A stretch of 25,452 bases of DNA, from contig JAEDHT010000029.1 of NCBI GenBank assembly GCA_016296885.1, positions 1 to 25,452 on the forward strand, read 5' to 3'. This DNA comes from Clostridiaceae bacterium. GTDB lineage: Bacteria; Bacillota; Clostridia; Oscillospirales; Acutalibacteraceae. Below the pieces are notes generated by a model. The model had not been told where the DNA came from. It did no database searches and saw only the letters and a list, made by a program, of their open reading frames with translations. A program made the translations under genes and the position numbers. Shown here piece by piece: positions 23,582 to 25,452 of this stretch (position 1 is the first letter of the stretch; each line of letters starts with the position of its first letter).

Positions 23582-23937
23582 CCCTTTATATGAAGCGAGT
23601 TATAAGGGGCTAACAATATCGGCTAAAATACTGTGTTGTACTTTTAATAAATGCGTCAGCGGTAATCGTCTTTCGCATAATTTCATAGTGATGTCCTCTT
23701 TCTTTGTTTTGACACGAAAGAGCGATACATCTCGGTTAGATGTTCCGAATGCTTGAAATTCTGCGACAGTTTCAGCCGAATTACCAACAGACAGAAAACA
23801 GTATCTTTTGTGCCTTCAATAATATTAAAGGTTTTTCGGGTAGCTCACCCGATCGCAAAGGCAATACAAGGCGAAAGGTAAATCCCCCGATAATTTATAC
23901 TGTTATAATTAAAATGGCAGACAGGCGGTTTTATGCC
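23582..23937. other. Non-coding stretch of the element, possible small ORF and hairpin
   Basis: About 355 nt without a convincing gene. A 28-residue minus-strand frame (23600-23686) has an AGAGGA-type ribosome site and starts MKLCERRLPL, but it is too short to judge. A short perfect hairpin TCGGGT / ACCCGA (23836-23841, 23847-23852) with an AGCTC loop lies in a GC-richer patch; such a structure could be part of an origin of transfer or replication, with no direct support. A long rightward frame over 23740-23967 runs into the antisense of the XRE gene and looks non-coding. Confidence 0.4.
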
Positions 23938-24258
23938 TTATTCTGCGGTGTCCTCGTCTATGCCTAAAAGAATATCCACAGCCTGCTGTAAATCTTCTTT
24001 TGTGCGGTATGCTTTGATAACTTTCTTTTCGTGTGCGTTCAGCTCGTCATCGGTTAAGTGAACATCAAGCAAATCACTCGGGGACACATTCAATGCTCGG
24101 CAGATATTACCGATAATATCTGTATCGGGTCTGTTTATGCCCTGCTCCCAATTCGATACCCTGCTTTTGGTAACATTTATTTTTTCAGCCAACTGCTCTT
24201 GTGTCAATCCGCTGTCTTTTCTATACTTGCGAATTCTGTTTCCGATTTCGTACTTCAA
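23938..24258 (-). CDS. CI-like XRE repressor
   Basis: A 106-residue regulator with a classic Cro/CI helix-turn-helix (IGNRIRKYRKDSGLTQEQLAEKINVTKSRVSNWEQGINRPDTDIIGNICRALNVSPSDLL), followed by a helical dimerisation-type tail ending in an acidic stretch. The start is the TTG at 24258, five bases after AGGTGA; a GTG at 24267 overlaps that ribosome site and is rejected. It faces away from a small Cro-like gene across a region with overlapping promoters and repeated operators, the layout of a phage-type switch, and so probably represses both directions of transcription. Confidence 0.85.
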   Translation of the reverse strand: MKYEIGNRIRKYRKDSGLTQEQLAEKINVTKSRVSNWEQGINRPDTDIIGNICRALNVSPSDLLDVHLTDDELNAHEKKVIKAYRTKEDLQQAVDILLGIDEDTAE

Positions 24259-24280
24259 GAAAATCACCTCACTAATAGAT

Positions 24281-24308
24281 ATTATACACGAAAATAAAGG
24301 AAAAGCAA
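24281..24308 (-). promoter_or_regulatory. Leftward promoter of the CI-like gene
   Basis: On the minus strand TTGCTT (24303-24308) is followed after 16 nt by perfect TATAAT (24281-24286), 22 nt before the TTG start. The leader is very short. Confidence 0.65.
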
Positions 24309-24316
24309 CACAATTA

Positions 24317-24395
24317 TCAAGAATTTCTGTACTTTTATATTGACTTCACAGTAAAACTGTGATATTATATAGAAAAATACAGATATTCTGTATTT
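24317..24395 (+). promoter_or_regulatory. Rightward promoter of the Cro-like gene with three spaced operators
   Basis: The promoter is TTGACT (24340-24345), 17 nt, TATTAT (24363-24368). The spacer is itself a palindrome, TCACAGT-AAA-ACTGTGA (24346-24362). A second palindrome, AAATACAG-ATATT-CTGTATTT, covers 24375-24395. Both share the core ACAG-N5-CTGT. A degenerate third copy (CAAG-N5-CTGT, 24318-24330) lies upstream. Centres are at 24324, 24354 and 24385, thus 30-31 bp apart, about three helical turns. Repressor bound to the middle site would block this promoter. Confidence 0.75.
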
Positions 24396-24410
24396 ATGGA
24401 GGTGCCCATA

Positions 24411-24617
24411 ATGGAAGTTTACAAAAAAGTACGAACCTATATTGAAGAAAACGGCTATAAGCAATTAGCGGTTGCACAAAAAGCAGGCATATCAAAAGTT
24501 ACATTCAACGCAATGATGAACGGCAAACGGACAATGTATGCTGACGATTTAAGAGCCATTTGTTTGGCATTGAATGTCAGTCCCGAACTTTTTATTGAGG
24601 TTCCGAAAAACTGTTAA
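24411..24617 (+). CDS. Small Cro-like helix-turn-helix protein
   Basis: A 68-residue protein that is essentially one HTH domain of the XRE class (YKKVRTYIEENGYKQLAVAQKAGISKVTFNAMMNGKRTMYADDLRAICLALNVSPELFIE). The start at 24411 lies 6 nt after GGAGGTG; an in-frame ATG at 24396 overlaps that site and is rejected. It diverges from the CI-like gene and precedes the glycosylase-like gene by 27 nt in one operon. Size and position match Cro-type antirepressors. Confidence 0.85.
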   Translation: MEVYKKVRTYIEENGYKQLAVAQKAGISKVTFNAMMNGKRTMYADDLRAICLALNVSPELFIEVPKNC

Positions 24618-24644
24618 ATCAAATTTGATTGTGAGGTGATTTTC

Positions 24645-25452
24645 TTGAAAACCATTGATAAAGTTGCAAATGCTGTTTTACTTATAGATAAACAGCTGCG
24701 TGAAGAACTGCTGATTAAGGACGGAACAGTACAAGCAAAAAAACTATGGGAAAATACATATATCAAAAAACAGATTGATAAACGAGAGAATGGTGGGACT
24801 TTTACTGTAAGTGACCATATTTGTGCTATGGTCTATTCTATGCTGACCTCGGGTGCTTATTGGAGCAGAGTTGAGCCGAGCCTTGATATTGAAACAGGTC
24901 GCATACAACTGATTGACGAAATATTTTGTCAGTATAATGTTGATACTCTGCTGAATACTGACCCGATGATATTGGTCGATAAAGTGAAAGAACAAACGCT
25001 AGGCACACAGTATATTAAAAATCAAATGGTTGCACTTATCGGTACTAATATCGGCAAAATGCTTTCTCTTGAAAAGGAATACGGCAGTATAGATAATTTT
25101 TATCAAAAGTTCATTGATACTGACCCCACTTTGAAAACATTAGTTAAAGTATTGTCTGCCGAGGGTAAACCGCATAAGTACGCTCAAATGGGCGAAGCCT
25201 TGACAGCGGAATACTTAAAAAACGTTGGCTATGATATAGCCAAACCTGATAGGCATATACGCAGGATTTTAGGCAGTAATATTCTCGGCTGTTCCGATAG
25301 CGAAATCGCACCGGTATATGAAGCCTTTGACATTGTGAATAGCATTGCACAGGAACTTGGGAAACACACCGCAGAGGTAGACTATATTTTATGGTCTTAC
25401 TGTGCCAATGGTTACGGCGAGATATGTACGGTAAACAAGCCTAAGTGCGATA
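24645..25452 (+). CDS. HhH-GPD DNA glycosylase/endonuclease III-like protein, cut by window end
   Basis: A frame of 269 codons from a TTG (five bases after AGGTGA) is open to the right edge, so the gene is partial. The region MGEALTAEYLKNVGYDIAKPDRHIRRILG (182-210) resembles the helix-hairpin-helix/Gly-Pro-Asp core of base-excision glycosylases, with D202 in the position of the catalytic Asp. The last visible residues contain C261-x6-C268 followed by D, fitting the start of the C-x6-C-x2-C [4Fe-4S] loop of the endonuclease III group. The N-terminal 120 residues are unfamiliar. The lysine used by bifunctional glycosylases is not evident. It would recognise and remove bases from DNA; its place in an element's regulated operon suggests control of modified or foreign DNA, which is inference. 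Confidence 0.55.
   Translation, partial: MKTIDKVANAVLLIDKQLREELLIKDGTVQAKKLWENTYIKKQIDKRENGGTFTVSDHICAMVYSMLTSGAYWSRVEPSLDIETGRIQLIDEIFCQYNVDTLLNTDPMILVDKVKEQTLGTQYIKNQMVALIGTNIGKMLSLEKEYGSIDNFYQKFIDTDPTLKTLVKVLSAEGKPHKYAQMGEALTAEYLKNVGYDIAKPDRHIRRILGSNILGCSDSEIAPVYEAFDIVNSIAQELGKHTAEVDYILWSYCANGYGEICTVNKPKCD

Larger units (their letters stand above)
24254..24649. repeat. 19-bp perfect inverted repeat spanning two start sites
   Basis: GTGAGGTGATTTTCTTGAA occurs on the plus strand at 24631-24649 and on the minus strand at 24272-24254. Each copy contains the ribosome site and TTG start of the neighbouring gene (glycosylase-like rightward, CI-like leftward). The copies face each other across 358 bp that hold the divergent promoters and the Cro-like gene. 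Confidence 0.85.

Noticed and set aside
23740..23967. Rightward 75-codon open frame with Arg/Lys-rich centre
   Set aside because: No ribosome site, no recognisable domain, and its end is antisense to the CI-like gene; better read as non-coding element DNA.
16860..25452. Second copy of the tmRNA 3' end as an attR site
   Set aside because: I looked for the CGCCTCCACCA-type end repeated downstream and did not see one within the window.

Overview
The window looks like a chromosome segment of a low-GC Firmicute of class Clostridia, probably a gut-type member of the Ruminococcaceae/Lachnospiraceae sphere. The evidence is AT-rich DNA, strong GGAGG-type ribosome sites with several TTG/GTG starts, a short SRP RNA just upstream of dnaX-ybaB-recR, a one-piece tmRNA next to smpB, and the Clostridia-typical pair of a B12-binding radical SAM protein and its DUF2344 partner. 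The genus is inference.

Left part, 1-16,957: ordinary core genome. A strong leftward promoter lies at the very edge. It is followed by a leftward RluA-type pseudouridine synthase and a DUF1294 membrane protein, which diverge from a rightward GHL10-like lipoprotein/secreted hydrolase. A leftward cluster (8.0-2.7 kb) encodes a small membrane protein, an M50 site-2 protease, a B12-binding radical SAM protein, a DUF2344 protein, a YjjG-type nucleotidase and the tRNA methylthiotransferase MtaB. From 8.2 kb everything runs rightward: a DUF1624 membrane protein, YchF, a hexapeptide-repeat transferase, a probably frameshifted small membrane protein, tRNA-Thr(GGT), a pentein-like protein, an acyl-ACP thioesterase, SRP RNA, DnaX, YbaB, RecR, SmpB and tmRNA (ssrA). 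RNA modification, trans-translation, protein targeting and recombination/replication-repair dominate.

Right part, 16,958-25,452: an accessory, mosaic region beginning directly after ssrA, a favoured island insertion site. Module A (17.0-19.9 kb) is a very AT-rich two-gene operon. It has a perfect extended -10 promoter, a four-helix membrane protein with a cytoplasmic domain, and, overlapping by 4 nt, an orphan AAA+ ATPase whose C-terminal half is a ClpB/ClpA-type D2 ring domain behind an unrecognised 280-residue N-terminal region. It is closed by two hairpin terminators and is my best candidate for an undescribed system. Module B (20.0-23.6 kb) has a divergent XRE regulator, a palindromic operator, two small ORFs and a 771-residue primase-helicase typical of mobile elements, with visibly higher GC. 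Module C (23.9 kb to the edge) is a lambda-like genetic switch (repressor, Cro-like protein, two matching operators plus one degenerate, spaced about three helical turns apart) that leads into a HhH-GPD DNA glycosylase-like protein cut by the window end. No integrase, transposase, second att site or CRISPR array was seen; the element probably continues to the right.
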